A stretch of 64,000 bases of DNA from Phalacrocorax aristotelis (GCF_949628215.1 NC_134277.1:86851963-86915962), one strand, 5' to 3'; positions 36,198-48,833 are shown, counted from the stretch's first letter. Numbers and translations are program-made. Notes: generated by a model not told the origin, from the letters alone.

Positions 36198-36800
36198 TCA
36201 GGTGGTCTCTATTTCATTTATGACTTCTTCCTCCTCTTCTCCTCGTGATGGCCCTGCTTCATCATCCCGTTCTAAACAAGTTGACGTCAGCTTCCAATAT
36301 TTCGTCTTGTGTATGGGGGCAACTGATACTGGCATGGGTTGATTCTCTGAGCCAGCGCCAGTACTTGTTGTGGGGGTTTGAGTGGCTGCAGTGCCTGTCA
36401 TCAGGGCTGGAGTGACTACAGTGCCTGTTGCTTTGCCTTTCAATCCAGGGACATTCTCTTCCCCCTGGGGGCACTGAATACTGTTGAGCAGGGCTCGGTA
36501 TGCATGGGCCAGACCCCAGCATGTTGCAGTTACCTGTGTCTCTCTGGAGTTCCCAGCGTAACAACATACTTTCTCCAAATATTCTACTAGTTTTTCAGGA
36601 TTCTGCACTTGCTCGGGGGTGAAACTCCAAAACACTGGGGGTTCCCACTGCCCTAGGTATTTGCCCATGCCATCCCACATGCCCTGCCACTCGTAACTGT
36701 CAAGCCTTGGGGCAGATTTCTGGGTGATATTCTTAAGTTGCTTAGTCAAAACCAAAACAACATGCCCAAAAACTAACAATAAGTGCATCTTACCACCCAA
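36198..36800 (-). pseudogene. Gag N-terminal part, provirus 1
   Basis: 200 codons from Met at 36800 to the TGA at 36198-36200. It begins in the last hydrophobic segment of the leader frame and runs without a break into a hydrophilic part with PVFWSFTPEQVQNPEKL, ending in an acidic tail (EEEEEVINEIETT). It therefore shows that the hydrophobic leader and this domain belonged to one frame. Function is unknown beyond its gag position. Confidence 0.7.
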
Positions 36801-37101
36801 GGATGTTCAAGATACAAAAACGTTGTTGTAACAAAGGCACAGGCATCATAGAACAAAGTTGCAAAGATACTATTTTGTATTTCCTCCATATAAAATCTCT
36901 CAGAGGAGGAGGTATAATTGCTAATTGCCTCAACAAGGTGCTATCCAAAGTACAGTAACGGTTTCAGCAAAAACCCCAAATACCAGATAACGCTGAAAAT
37001 GAGTGTTTGCGTAATAAATCTCATATGCAAAACATTACTAATCACAGCAGACTAAACAAACTAACACCGATTTTTAACACCAGCTGCAAAAAGGACAACA
37101 T
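36801..37101 (-). pseudogene. Hydrophobic leader frame of provirus 1 (broken)
   Basis: ATG at 37099-37101 starts the same Leu/Val-rich leader as in provirus 2, but a 10-base difference gives a TGA at 37042-37044 after 19 codons. A 1-base loss near 36793 separates the rest from the gag frame. It can no longer give the multi-segment hydrophobic product. Confidence 0.75.
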
Positions 37102-37141
37102 GGTGCTGTGACCAGCAGCTGTTATGATCTCTAACCCTTGA

Positions 37142-37159
37142 GCCCCATGTTGGGTGCCA
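37142..37159 (-). other. Primer binding site of provirus 1 (tRNA-Lys type)
   Basis: The + strand GCCCCATGTTGGGTGCCA is the tRNA-like sequence. It differs at two positions from the 3' end of tRNA-Lys (the Lys1,2 type), both looking like CpG decay. It lies 7 bases from the LTR edge, as a primer site should. Confidence 0.8.
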
Positions 37160-37166
37160 AAAAGAC

Positions 37167-37651
37167 TGTCGTGTTTTAGCTGGCAGCTCAGCCCCACACA
37201 GCCGCTCGCTCACTCCCCCACTGGTAGATGGGGGAGAGAATCAGATGGGTAACGCTCGTGGGTTGGATTAAGAAGAGTTTAATAATTAAATTTTTAAAAA
37301 ACCAACAAAAATACAATGGAAAGGAGAACAACGAGAGGTGCGAAACCCAGGGGAGGGGAATGAACCGCTGAAACAAACCGTGTGTGACGCAGCTGCTCAC
37401 TGCCCGCCAACCCGATGCTGCACCTCCCCAAGCCGCCAACTGCCCCCCTTAATAAACTGGTCATGGTGTCACGTGGTGTGGAATGAACCTGCCATTGGCC
37501 AGTCGGGGTCAGCTGCCCTGGCTGTGGCCCCGCCCCTCCCGGCCTCCCGCTGGCGCGGCAGAGCGTGGGAGGCTGGAAAGGACCCCGACCAACACAGGCC
37601 AGTGAAGGACCAGTGAAGAGAATTAACGCCTTCTTAGCCAAAACCAGCACA
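37167..37651 (-). repeat. 5' LTR of provirus 1
   Basis: 485 bases. In element orientation it begins TGTGCTGGTTTTGGC and ends near CACGACA. It contains a CCAAT box (complement CATTGGCCAGTCGGGG), a GC-rich part, and AATTATTAAAC, a likely polyadenylation signal. Its right edge is followed at once by the AATGC target duplication (37652-37656). Confidence 0.9.
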
Positions 37652-37656
37652 AATGC

Positions 37657-38613
37657 TATCGCAGTGTGCAGCTTGTACTGTACATTTTTCCTTCTTATGT
37701 GGGGCAGAGTTTGTAAAAGAATGTTTTGTGCTGATCGTTCTGAGGCAGTGGTTCTTAGCCTAGCAAAGCGAAAATCGCAGCTATAGTGGTGGCTTCTAAT
37801 CAATGAAGTTAAGTGAATTTTTATGGCATTACATGCATCTTGTTGGCAAAGGCACTTCCTACACACCAGCTCATATACAAGCTGGTTTTCTGACCCTGGT
37901 GTGGGTTGGTGAACGCTTCTGTTAGGGCAGAAGATGACCCTATGAAGCGTACCTACAAGATCTGTGCCCCTGCAGAGCAGGAGACTCTATTTCTGAGTTC
38001 AGGAAAACATCCTCTAGAGCCCTAAGGGGTCATTTCAAGGTCTGGTTTTATGCCCACCCTCACATGCAGATTTTTTGCAATGTTTTGAATAGCACTTTTA
38101 ATATGCAGCATATCAACTTCTAGCACCCTTTTCAATAAAAGTACATCTTTTCTAAGGGACTGCAGAGTATACTACCTACTCCAGCTCCACACATTATGGG
38201 ATTGCCCTGAAAACTAGGATGGGTGTTGCAAGTCTAGCCTCTGTAATTACTGACATACATGGATAGTGCAAGTGTATGTTAATGGGCAATAAATCAAATT
38301 AATAAAATTCCCAGAGTCAGGACTGTTTTGCTGGTAAGAGAGCCCTTGATGTGCTTCTGAGGTAAACAAGAAAGAGACTTCTGCAGGAGGTGTGGTGAAA
38401 AAGGGGAAGGTGGGGAAGGTGATGTGAACAAAAGGGAGGGGAGGGGACTTATGGGTGGCCACCCAATCCAAAATAGAGATCTCTGGGGCAGATGGTCGTG
38501 TGCCTGAAAGAAAAAGGAGTGGGGGACTTTATAACTTTTTGCAATTCTTTGGATATTGTCCTTTAACTACTGGTATCGACAATTTGCTTTTTGATCTTTT
38601 TATTGTTGCAGTG
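37657..38613. other. Intron sequence between provirus 1 and a solo LTR
   Basis: Unique intron sequence. A short open frame on either strand shows nothing recognisable. Confidence 0.5.
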
Positions 38614-39142
38614 TGTCCTGGTTTCAGCTGCGGTAGAGTTATTTCTTTCTGGTAGCTGGTATAGTGCTGTGTTTTGGATTTAGGATGAGAATAATGTTGA
38701 TAATACAGGGATGTTCTTATTACTGCTGAGCAGTGCTCACACAGAGTCAAGGCCTTTCCTGCTTCTCACCCCACCTGACCAGCGAGCAGGCTGGGGGTGC
38801 ACAAGAAGCTGGGAGGGGACACAGCTGACCCCAATGGACCAAGGGGATATTCCACACCATATGATGGTATGTTCAGCATATAGAGGTGGGGGAAAAGCTG
38901 TCCAGGGTTCTGCTGCTTGGGAACTGGCTGGGCGTCGGTCAGCAGGTGGTGAGCAATTGCATCGTGCATCACTTGTTTTGTGTATTCTTTTATTATTATT
39001 ATTTTCCCTTCCATTCCTGTCCTATTAAATTGTCTGTATCTCAACCCACGACTTTTTTTTTGCGATTCTCTCCCCCACCCCACTGGGGGCAGTGAGCGAA
39101 TGGCTCTGTGGTGTTTGCTGCCTGCTGGCTTAATCCACTACA
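38614..39142 (+). repeat. Solo LTR, a different avian ERV family
   Basis: It begins TGTCCTGGTTTCAGCTG and ends TTAATCCACTACA, 529 bases, in the same direction as the gene. Inside are a TTCCACACCATATGATGG block, CCTATTAAATTG (polyadenylation signal) and TTCTCTCCCCCACCCCACTG. It is flanked by CAGTG on the left and CAGCG on the right, a 5-bp duplication with one C/T change. No internal viral sequence remains. Confidence 0.9.
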
Positions 39143-39889
39143 CAGCGTCTCACCGAGATGCGCGTGCGTACATGTTTCATTCTGAGGAAACACTAGAATA
39201 CTAGTAATAGGGAAGTAATGTGGCCAAAACCATGATTTAAGAGGACTATTTTTCCTCAGAAGACACTGCTACTTCTTGGTGGCTTTTAGGCTGTTGGTAA
39301 CATTAAAGCATGGGAAAAGCATATTCATGTACGGGGAAGAGGAAAGGACAGGGAAATCCCTTGTAGCTGCCTGTTGGGTTTTTAGGGTTTTTTTCTCCCA
39401 AACAATTTGCTGTGGCCTGTCTCTCCTTGTTTCTAGAAGCACTCCATTTCTTTTTTTTTGTATGTTAGGCTTAGGTCTGCACGTTCTTGAGGAAAGACAG
39501 TTGATAATAGCTCCTCTGAGGTAAACTATATTTGCTGTGTTTTGTTTTGTTTTTTAAGCAGTAGAGCATTATCTGCAGCTATGCGATAGAGAGCCATGTA
39601 AGAGGATGTTGAGCCTAAACCTTTGCTTAGAAGAAATAGAAAGCAAGTGCATGAATAGAAATGAAAGGCTTTTGATGTGAGAATGGCAAAACTAGATGAA
39701 ATAGTTCTTGCTGTGCCATGAGGACTCTGGATGTCATGTATTGTCTGTGGATAGTCCCATGGGGTGGTTCCACGGGACTGGGACTCATGGATACACATAT
39801 GATGACAGAACTGTTTGTTTAGAAAACTTTTCTTTGAATAAATAGTCACTGTTTTTTAAATTTTTTTTTTTTTTAATTTGAATCTTTAG

Positions 39890-40053
39890 AGCCCTTTGGC
39901 CTTCCAGGAACAGGAATCAACTCTCATTTGACAAAGAAGAAGAAACCTAAAGTATTTGTGACAGAAGGAAAAGAAGTTGCTTTAACTGGTGTATGCATTT
40001 TCTTCATTAGATCTAGCCCTTTTAAACCCATCACAACTGAAAATATCTATCAG
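39890..40053 (+). CDS. DNAH5: DNAH5 exon (residues 74-128)
   Basis: The acceptor follows a run of at least 18 T (TTTGAATCTTTAG) and the donor is CAG|GTAAGA. The exon enters in phase 1 and leaves in phase 0. It completes a Glu codon and then codes for a variable Gly/Pro linker, a basic [12 protein letters not shown] and [10 protein letters not shown], both typical of DNAH5. Its start lies about 750 bases from the solo LTR, and the intron in front holds provirus 1. Confidence 0.94.
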
Positions 40054-41698
40054 GTAAGAGTGACTGCTCATCGTTGTACAGAGTCTTGTTTAAAATTAAT
40101 TTTCATCACAGGGTATTTCCTCTCATCTTGTAATTTGACATTCCTCCTTTGACATGGAGGTATGAGCAAAAGGACACAGTCTGGCTAGACGAAACACAGG
40201 ACAAAAGAGGAGGCGAATGGAAACAACAACATTATCTAGTGGCAGCAACTTGAAGTGTGTCATTCTATTCATCTATGAAGAAATGATGCTAAGGAAGAAA
40301 ATTTATGAGAATCCAAAATGACAAAGAGCAATTAGTCAATACCTATTTAATATGCTGTTAAATTTCATTAAGTGCTAGGAAATCTATTTAAGAAACAAAA
40401 TATGGTTTATTTTTGCGAGCGTATATGCAAATTTTGTATAACCAAGCTTTTACTGGTGAAAGACTCCTTAAATCTGTGACAGTCTGAGGTGAACAAAACT
40501 GAATCAAATGTTCTAGTAGCGAGGGAATGTAGGGAATACTGTAGTTGTAGACAAACTAATTGGAGAACTAAAATAAGAATAATGGGCTAAATGAGAATTT
40601 AGTGTTGTGGAAAACTTTCTATACACTTCAAAATGGGAATTTTCAAGTACAACTCCTAAGCCAGCAAGTTATAACTTCCCCCATCTTTTCTAGGAAAACC
40701 TTTAAAACTGTGTTTTGCCCAGGTAGGCAAGAAATAGAAGAGTAAAGGGTGGATGAGCTGGCTGTCATCGCCAGATTATTATCTGATTTCTACAGATATA
40801 TGCTTTCAAGTTTAATGATTAATCTGTTTTTTAAATGATTTTAAAATACCTGGCTTAGATTTTAGTCAATTATTTACTATTTAACTTCTGAAGATTTTTT
40901 GCTTATTAATAGTGCTGGCAATCTGGTAATTGCAACTAGAAGATGTGTAAAGCAGACTTCTTCACAAGTAATGATATAGCCCTTGCTGATAGTAGATAAT
41001 ACCTCAAAACTAGGAAGGACAAGTTGAAAAGTAAGAATGATATGTCTGAAGACATCTAATGTGTGACACTTAAATACAAGTTGTTTGCTGTTAAATTATT
41101 TTGCTGAAAAATTTTTTTGTGTGCCTTCTAACGAAGCAAAAAGTGGCTGGCAGATTCATGCAATTTACCTTAAAAGTCTTCAGAGTCTTTTTCAGAATGT
41201 CTAAAAAGCAGATGTTCTGTGAATTTTTCTCTCTCAAACTGGGTAGAGGTATTCTTCCTGGACCAAAATATTTGCGCAACTGGAAAACGGAATTAACTGT
41301 AGTTCATAATTCTTCTGGTATCTAAGCCTTTTAAGTACACTGATCTCTGCCTGTATATATATGTATGTATGAATATATTAAAAAATATAATTCTGGTAGC
41401 TTTAGAAGTGGCAGGCTGGAATAACTTTACTCAGATAAACTGAGCTTTATAAATAGAGGTGTCTCATACTTGTATTTTGGAAGTGTTTTCAGATCTTCTT
41501 TTCCTCACTTTTGTATGACAAACTGTGACCCTGTGCAAACTTTGCAGACCCTGCTGGCAAGAATTATGCTGTTATTACTTGAGGAGCACTTGCACCCACT
41601 GGTAATTTTTGAGGTTCTCAAGGCAATAGGACTGGAATAAATGTAATGATGGCAAAATTTTGTTTTCTGTTTCAACTTGTATTGTGTTTCTTTTACAG
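40054..41698. other. DNAH5 intron, nothing recognised
   Basis: AT-rich intron with no repeat identified. A TA/TG microsatellite-like stretch lies near 41355-41380. Confidence 0.5.
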
Positions 41699-41920
41699 GA
41701 AGTAAATTTTAATATGATGAATGTAGGTCGATATGGCTTACTAAAAAGTGTTGAGCAGTTGATATCAGAAATCTTCATTCCAGCCTTAGAGACTATGGAC
41801 TGTGGCTGGGTTGCAGTTGGTGAACTTCAACAAGCTTCCAATATTAAGCAGGACTTCCTTCGTTCCCTTGAAGTGTTTGTTAGTGTGCTATCAGGAACTC
41901 AGCAGAGTCTGTTGGAAAAG
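41699..41920 (+). CDS. DNAH5: DNAH5 exon (residues 129-202)
   Basis: The acceptor is TTCTTTTACAG and the donor AAG|GTAGTA; 74 codons, phase 0. It codes for EVNFNMMNVGRYGLLKSVEQ, then LISEIFIPAL, and ends in a conserved VLSGTQQSL block. This is the beginning of the DHC_N1 tail, where heavy chains contact each other and the intermediate chains. Confidence 0.95.
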
Positions 41921-42482
41921 GTAGTATGTTCATGTGGCAACTAGAAATTGAGTTGGCTGGAGAATGTCTCTTGCTCTGGAGCTTTTGAATTAGCTGCTGT
42001 TGTAGAATACTCATTAAAAATTGCTTTTGTTAAACTGGAGAAAAAACACTTCTTTTTTGTTGTCATCAGCAACTCATTTTACGTTCATTTGTAGCTTCAA
42101 TGTCTCTGAAAGTCTGTGGCTTTAACAATTCTGCAGCTGATTCTGTTATTGTTTATTCTGGTGCCAGTTCCTTTAAGCTATTAGCTTCTTCATTGTTCAG
42201 TAGCTGTGATCTTTCTTAAACCAAGGACACAGAGTTGCTTTAACTGTTAGTTCCTGCTTGTGCCCTTTCCTTCACAAAGACTTGAGAGCACAGCTTCTGG
42301 GCTGGTGAATTCTCCAGATTCTGGAGTCCAGTTCTGGCTCAAACCAGTTTAATTTAAACTGAAGTGGGCCTATGAAGTGAGATATACCCCCAAGTGGGGA
42401 AACCAGTTACTTTTTACAGTTCCTGGATTACTTGTAACAAACATTTCAGCATTTCAGGATTTTTTTTAAACTTGTGTTTTAG

Positions 42483-42620
42483 GTCAGTCTGAAGAAATGT
42501 GAAACATATGATCTGAAAACTCTAAGAGGACCTTCAGATTATCTGATGGTTGTTAACAGCATAGACACTCTTGAAAGAATAGAAGTCTGCATGAAAGGGT
42601 GGACCAAACAAATTGAACAG
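42483..42620 (+). CDS. DNAH5: DNAH5 exon (residues 203-248)
   Basis: The acceptor is CTTGTGTTTTAG and the donor CAG|GTGATA; 46 codons, phase 0. The peptide includes LKTLRGPSDYL and ends VCMKGWTKQIEQ, matching the conserved CMxxWxKQxEQ of the family. Confidence 0.94.
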
Positions 42621-45260
42621 GTGATACACTGGACAAATGTGAAACATGGTAACAGCTGCATATTGGCAGATGATGAGTTTAATCCTGGTGGCATGTAAAT
42701 TTCTATAAATTTACATGTGATCAATCCCTGTGTTTTAAAGTACTGTTGGCATTTTTTGTGTGCTTTTACTTCTCAATGAGAACATTACAGAGAGCTTTTT
42801 TCATCGACTAGTAAACAGATTTTTCACCTGTCTTTGGAAACTTAGTTCCCCGTTTTTGATAATCACCTCATCTTAAAGAGAAAACATTGTGCTGATGGAA
42901 TCTGTGGTTAGAACTATTGTACAGTCAGTGCATTAAGTGCAGATAAAATTAAAAAATGCAGATGAGCTTTGTATTTTTTTAATCTCAGAAGCAGGTCCTT
43001 TGTAGGCTATATAGCATAGATCTTAAAGTTCTTTTCAGAAAGAAATGAAACTACCAGTTGAGATACTGCATGAAATTAGTATCAGGTTCTTGTGGTGTAT
43101 GCATCAGCAATCCATTCAGGGTAAAATATAGGAGCTCAGGGAAACAAGTTCTGTAATATTTATACAGGCAGACATTAAGGAAGAGGACAGAATGAATAAC
43201 TTTTAAACTTGGAAGATGAAACTTAGTTGCTACCTTATTCTCTGTTCTGCCTGTAGAATTTACTGCTAAGATTTTTTTCAGAGAAAGATATTTATTTGCA
43301 AATTAAAAAATCAGCTCCATGAAAGAAGCTTCTTTATTACAGCCTATAGCTCCTACAAGGAAGAAAGAAAATTAAAAAAAGAAAACTCTTTAATTTATAA
43401 ACATGTGAGCTGAAACTGGTGGGGAGAATGTATTGCAATTAGCTGCACTTCTTCCAAAAGATGTACTCTGTTGTCTTTTGCTATTCATCTACTGCCAAAT
43501 ACTCATTGAAGCATTTGCTATGATTAATTTAGCAAAGCAAGAAAGATCTTTATTCTGATGAACCCAGATGCCATGGAGAGATTTTAAGTTGTACATTATT
43601 TTTTGGTGAAAGAGGGATGGTTTAGTGTAGTTTTATTTTTGGAATTGCATTATGGGTTTATGAGTTTTAATTCCAAACTTCAGAATTTTAGATTTGCTCA
43701 GAAACTGGAGGAAGAAGGGAGCCATGTTTTGAGTTGACATTAAATGTTTCTTGTTCTTTATTGTATGAAGGATTGGAAGCATAATTTTGACAGGACAGGA
43801 GTTTTCATAGCTATCCTTTGCTTTTTCAGAAAGAAAAGACTTAACAAATGGCAAGGTTCATGAGTGCACTTCATTACCCCTTACAGCAATGAGGGGTATG
43901 AGCAAGCAGAGGCATATCTATAGTTAAGCTTATAATAACTTACATAATAATTCTGTCCCAACATCACCTGGTTCTCCAAGGGACTTGAGTTTGTATTGCC
44001 TCTTATGAACATGGCTTCATCCTTTATAAACAAATCAGCACAAAACCTATTGTTGCTGGTTTGAATTGAAGGTCCTTTTAAACCAATGACATCTCTCTGA
44101 CAACAGGCAGAAGTGGGTGCTGGGGTATAGTATCAAAGCAGAGTAAGCAGAAAGCAGTACTTCCCATCAGTATTCTCCCAGCATCTAACAATTTACAAGT
44201 CAGAGTTTTTGTAAGCCATTTTTTTTTAATTCAGTAACTTTCTGTGGTTTTCTTTTCCATGTAAACTTGTCCAGCCCCCCCCTTCAGCTTGTCCAGAAAA
44301 TGTAAGGATGTGGACAGGAATTATTTCAGTCCACGTTACCCAGCTCGGAGAGAAAAGCTGAACCCACTGAGCTGATGAAAGATAAGGAAGCCTTCTAAGA
44401 AGTTTAAAGTGCACCTGAATCTATCTTAATTCTCAAGATCTTGAGTGATGCATTTCAAAAAAATAAAATGAGCTGTTTTACCGTTTTGAAGTTGTTTTTT
44501 TTTTTACAACTCATTATATTCATGATGCAAGTGTTCAGAGTTATTATAGATCTGCAATGCATTCTTCTATTTGTTGTGACTGAAGTGTTGTCAAATATTG
44601 TGTAGAATAAGTCACAGCTAGTAAAAATTTTCAGTGAATATTATACTTATCAAAGAAAAATGTTCTGAAGCAAACTAAAGCAATCATCAGAATATTCTGA
44701 AGTAGCTGGCTGCTGGTAGTTGAATTACCCACTGGAGAAGGATCACAGTAAATATGCTCCTTCCAGTTCTTTCCTTGGCACTTACTGTGAGCTCCTTCTG
44801 TCCATATTGCATTAGGGAAAGTATTCTGTCTATGCTTATAAGCATGGTTACTAAGGTGAGCATCAATACCTCTTGTAACAGACTGTCAGAAAAGATTCAT
44901 CTTCGCCAAGAATTCAAAGTAGAAAACAGTGATTCCCAGTAGATTTAATGAAAGCAAAAGGAACACAGTAATTCAGTGAACATTATTCTCAGTGGTCAGA
45001 ATTGTACTTTGAAACATGCTTTGCAGGTTATTTGCAGAAAATATAATTGTCTGTAACAGTGCTCCTGAGATACTATTCCCTCTTTAACTCAGAACTAAAA
45101 AGGCCAAGCAAAATTAAGGTGTCTTACATGTGGTGGTGGCTGAGTTAGGTAATTTATCACAGGAGGTTAATACTAGCAGTTAAAATATTAATTAATCCAT
45201 GCTATCCGTGCAGGTAAAAAAATATTAGCATCACTCACTAATATTACTATATGATAAAAG
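42621..45260. other. DNAH5 intron, nothing recognised
   Basis: 2.6 kb of AT-rich intron sequence without recognisable repeats or genes. Confidence 0.5.
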
Positions 45261-45437
45261 GTTCTTGCAGAAAATGACCAGTTGAGAAAGGAAGCTGATG
45301 ATCTTGGACCACGAGCAGAGCTTGATTACTGGAAAAAGAGGTTGTCGAGATTCAGCTACCTTACGGACCAACTGAAGAGCCCAGATGTGAAGGCAGTGCT
45401 TGGAGTACTCACTGCTGCTAAATCGAAACTGCTGAAG
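45261..45437 (+). CDS. DNAH5: DNAH5 exon (residues 249-307)
   Basis: 59 codons, phase 0, from [20 protein letters not shown] to AAKSKLLK with donor AAG|GTTTCT. The acceptor (ATGATAAAAG) has a poor pyrimidine tract, but CACTAATATTAC just upstream is a good branch-point candidate. An AG 10 bases further in (CTTGCAG) would break the frame, so 45261 is preferred. The peptide is nearly identical to human DNAH5 as I recall it. Confidence 0.92.
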
Positions 45438-46265
45438 GTTTCTGTTTTGAATTATGACAGACACAAATACTAGAAATGCTCCGTATACTCTAGTTCATTT
45501 TGGTGGTGTATATAACAATGCTGGTGGGGAAAATATTGAAGCATCTTTGACTTCTGCTTTCTTTGCCCTTCCTTACCCCTCACCTTGAGTAGATAAAGTT
45601 TAAATCTAATTTAATTTATTGGAAAAGACCAGGAATCCCCTTTGTCAAAAGACTGATAAGTTCTGTATGCACATGGAGCAACAGAAATAAATACTTGCAA
45701 ATCTTTGAAAAGTTGATTATTAAATCAGAAAATTGAATTAGTGAACTGGGTATTTAATGAAAAGAAAGTTAAAACCCACCATTTTTAAAACCTCTTTCTC
45801 ATGTTGTTACAATGTCTGTAAAAACTGGTTGTGTGGGGTCATAACTTCTCACATTGACCTAACAAAGTTAAGGACCCATTGCAAACACAAAAATAAATGA
45901 ACAAAACAAAAAGCCTTGGCTCATCAAAATCAGGGATGTGAAACAAATACATGGTTATCTATTCATCAGTCCATAAAGCAAAAATCGTTAAGAGATGATG
46001 TCTATATATTTTTAGAGCAGCTTGGCTTGGCACTACTGTTGACATAACTTGTTGAGCTGAGTGGCCTAAACTAACTGAACGTTCACAGTCAAGTTATTGA
46101 AGCAAAACAAGGACCTGTTCCTCATCTTGGGTAAACAAGTGTAACTCTGAAGAAACCGATACGTACTTTCAAATGTCTTTAAAGGTTAACGACAAAACAG
46201 TGATCGCAAAACAGTTTTTCTGAAATGTGTGATTTTATTTTTTGTTTTCAACTTTCTGTTCTTAG

Positions 46266-46379
46266 AACTGGCGAGCTTTGGATATTCGCATCACAGATGC
46301 AGCAAATGAAGCTAAAGATAATGTGAAGTATCTATATTCACTGGAAAAATGTTGTGACCCATTATACAATAGCGATCCT
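46266..46379 (+). CDS. DNAH5: DNAH5 exon (residues 308-345)
   Basis: The acceptor is CTGTTCTTAG and the donor CCT|GTAAGC; 38 codons, phase 0. It contains the strongly conserved [19 protein letters not shown] and ends [10 protein letters not shown]. Confidence 0.95.
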
Positions 46380-48027
46380 GTAAGCAGAACTCTTGCATTC
46401 ATAACATAAATCTCTTGAGACAATTGAAATGAATGTATTTTGTAGGATCAGTTTGGAAATGACATAGATAGTGTTTTAGGTATGCATCTTCAGTTGGAGA
46501 CTTTGTTCAGTTATGCTAAAAGTGGCCCGGTGGGAATTTCAGGCTACAAAAAAGTATTTGTTATTTGCTTGCTGTGGTATCTATGGAGCTTTCAGTCTGA
46601 TGGTGAAACTGGATTCTGTACTATGGGAGGAATTGAAATCCTTGTGACTTTAAAAAAAAAAAATGCTGAACGTGAACCTGGTGCTGTGCTGAAGGCAAAG
46701 GCTGGGCTTTTGCATTGGTGGCCAGGTCATGCTTAGCCTAAGACTTATAAGGCAATTTTCAGGCTCTTGGGTTAGGAAAACATAAATATGGTTATGTAAA
46801 TATTAGGGTGTAAATATAAATCATCTTCTCATACCATAGCAACAGGATGATGCAAGCATAACAAGTGGTAAACAAAACCAGCCAACTTACAGTATTGGGT
46901 AGGAGGAAGGAGTCTCACTGTCCCATTATCCGCTGAAGTAGGGGGCAAATAGTTGCTTTTATTAAAACTGGTTTCGCAACAGACTGTATGTGTCTTGATA
47001 GTCAGAGAAATACGACAAGTAGCCATGAAGACTCAAAGCTTTGACCATCCTAGCTACCTCTCTCTCTCCTCATACTTTGCCCAAAGGGGAATTGCTTCGA
47101 AACAGTGCTTGGGGCAACAATGGTATGGCTCTGTTTGTTTCCATTTATTGAACAGTGTTAGAACGGTGTGTTCTTTAAGTGTTTCCCAGTCTAGCATTTG
47201 CATCTCTCTGATGAAAGGTTAGTATGATACCCAGGGTATACAAAACAGAGTTGAGGTGAATATGCTTGCTATTGGCACTGTGCAGGGACTGTGGATCTGT
47301 TTTGTGCTCCCCCTGCTGGCTTTTCCCAAGGAGGAAGTGGTGTCCACCTTCAGAGGTGTTTAGTTTTGAGAGGGTATAGCACTTGGGGTGGAAGCCTTCA
47401 AGGCATGGAGTGTAAACCTTTCCTTTACTGATATTTACCTGTAAAATGTTGAGAACCAGTTTGTCAATAGACTAAAACTGTCATTGCTTTGGAAATTCAT
47501 ATGTGAGGAGGAGCTGCCTGGAAAAGTCTTTCGATCTGACCCATTCATGGGCTGAAGGCAGGACGGCTGGACTTCCGAAATGACACTTCTCAAAGTATTT
47601 AGCAAAAGTTATTCATCATTCCTTTATTCAAATGAGTACCATGAGGCTTAATGCAATTTTTGGGGCTCTCTTTATATGCAGGCTTACATCAGGTTTAGTG
47701 GAAGAGTGTGCAAACATACTTTTTGTGAAAATAAGAGGTACTTTTGAAGAGGCCTTTGTCTCTGTCAAATTTCACTTGCTGACCAGAATTCCTCCAGCCA
47801 AGACTCTAGTTAAAATTCTTCCCCAATATTCCCCAATATTGAATTGAACTGTAGAGCTTGGAGGGTGAAGTAGGACAGGCAGCTCTGCAGGAGAGGCCCA
47901 AGGAAACAGAGGCAGAAACGTTAAGGTGACCATGTTCATAAGGATCCTGCGTTCTCTAATTAGGTGTCGACCTCATGTATGGTAGCAGAGGTACTGAGCA
48001 GAGTTCAGACTGTGAGTTTCTTTCCAG
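46380..48027. other. DNAH5 intron, nothing recognised
   Basis: 1.6 kb intron. An 84-codon + frame at 46482-46736 is chance, with no family match and no donor. Confidence 0.5.
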
Positions 48028-48135
48028 GTGGCCATGGTGGATGCTATTCCAGGACTCATAAATGCAATTAAAATGATTCAGAGTATCTCTCAGTATTATA
48101 ACACTTCTGAAAAGATATCCTCGCTGTTTGTGAAG
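48028..48135 (+). CDS. DNAH5: DNAH5 exon (residues 346-381)
   Basis: The acceptor is GTTTCTTTCCAG and the donor AAG|GTCAGT; 36 codons, phase 0. It codes for [19 protein letters not shown] followed by [15 protein letters not shown], part of the helical tail. Confidence 0.95.
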
Positions 48136-48833
48136 GTCAGTACTACAGCGTGAAAGGAAATTTTCACAGATTTTTTTTTTTGTGCGTTTTTGCTTGAGTG
48201 AGAGAGAGAAAACACAAAGGGACGAAGCAACTGAAGAGGCAGCATTTTGGTCAATTTAATGCTGCTTTTAAAACATACAGAGACTTGGAAACAGTAAGAA
48301 AACTACTTCAAAGTTAGAACTTCTTTTACTGTCTAATTTGGAATTGTAAGAACTCTCTCAGACATGGTGACATGCATAGATCAGGAACTTTTTGATAAAA
48401 TGAGGTTTGCCTGTGGTGAACTGTTTCTTGTAGAACTTACAAACTAAATCTTCTTATGATTACACAGAAGAAGAAAATGGAGTTGGGAGGACAACCTATT
48501 CTTTAATGATCTTAGTCTCATAGGCCATTGATTTTACCTTTGCTTTCAGAAGTGCCAAAGTCTTATGACTTTGCAGTCCTCAATGCCATTTCAAGGTTTG
48601 TACAAGGTGTGTACGTTTAGGATGAGCGGAGTTACTCAACACCATTTTGGTGGTGTAATGGTCTGGAGGCTGGAAACTGCCAGGAAGACAGTCTGTCTAT
48701 GTGCCTGGTGTTTAGAATTGATATTTTGCAGGCTTTAGGCTGGTGGAGTTAGAGGTATGGGGTGAAACTGAAAGAAGGGCAAGATATGCTTTGTCTTGAA
48801 ATGTTTTTTTCACAAGGTTAAAACTACTTTTAG

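Larger units (their letters stand above)
31441..37651 (-). mobile_element. ERVL-like provirus 1 (defective), antisense in DNAH5
   Basis: A complete but broken provirus of 6211 bases on the minus strand, with 5' LTR at right, primer site, gag, pro, pol and 3' LTR at left, and no env. Termini are TG...CA with the AATGC duplication. Pol-type domains (protease DTG, RT YVDD, RNase H, integrase HHCC) are recognisable but interrupted by several stops and frameshifts. Its two LTRs differ strongly from each other (485 against 393 bases), which suggests an old insertion, yet much of its inside is nearly identical to provirus 2. It is placed with ERVL by its pol sequence, the 5-bp duplication and the lack of env. 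Confidence 0.92.
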
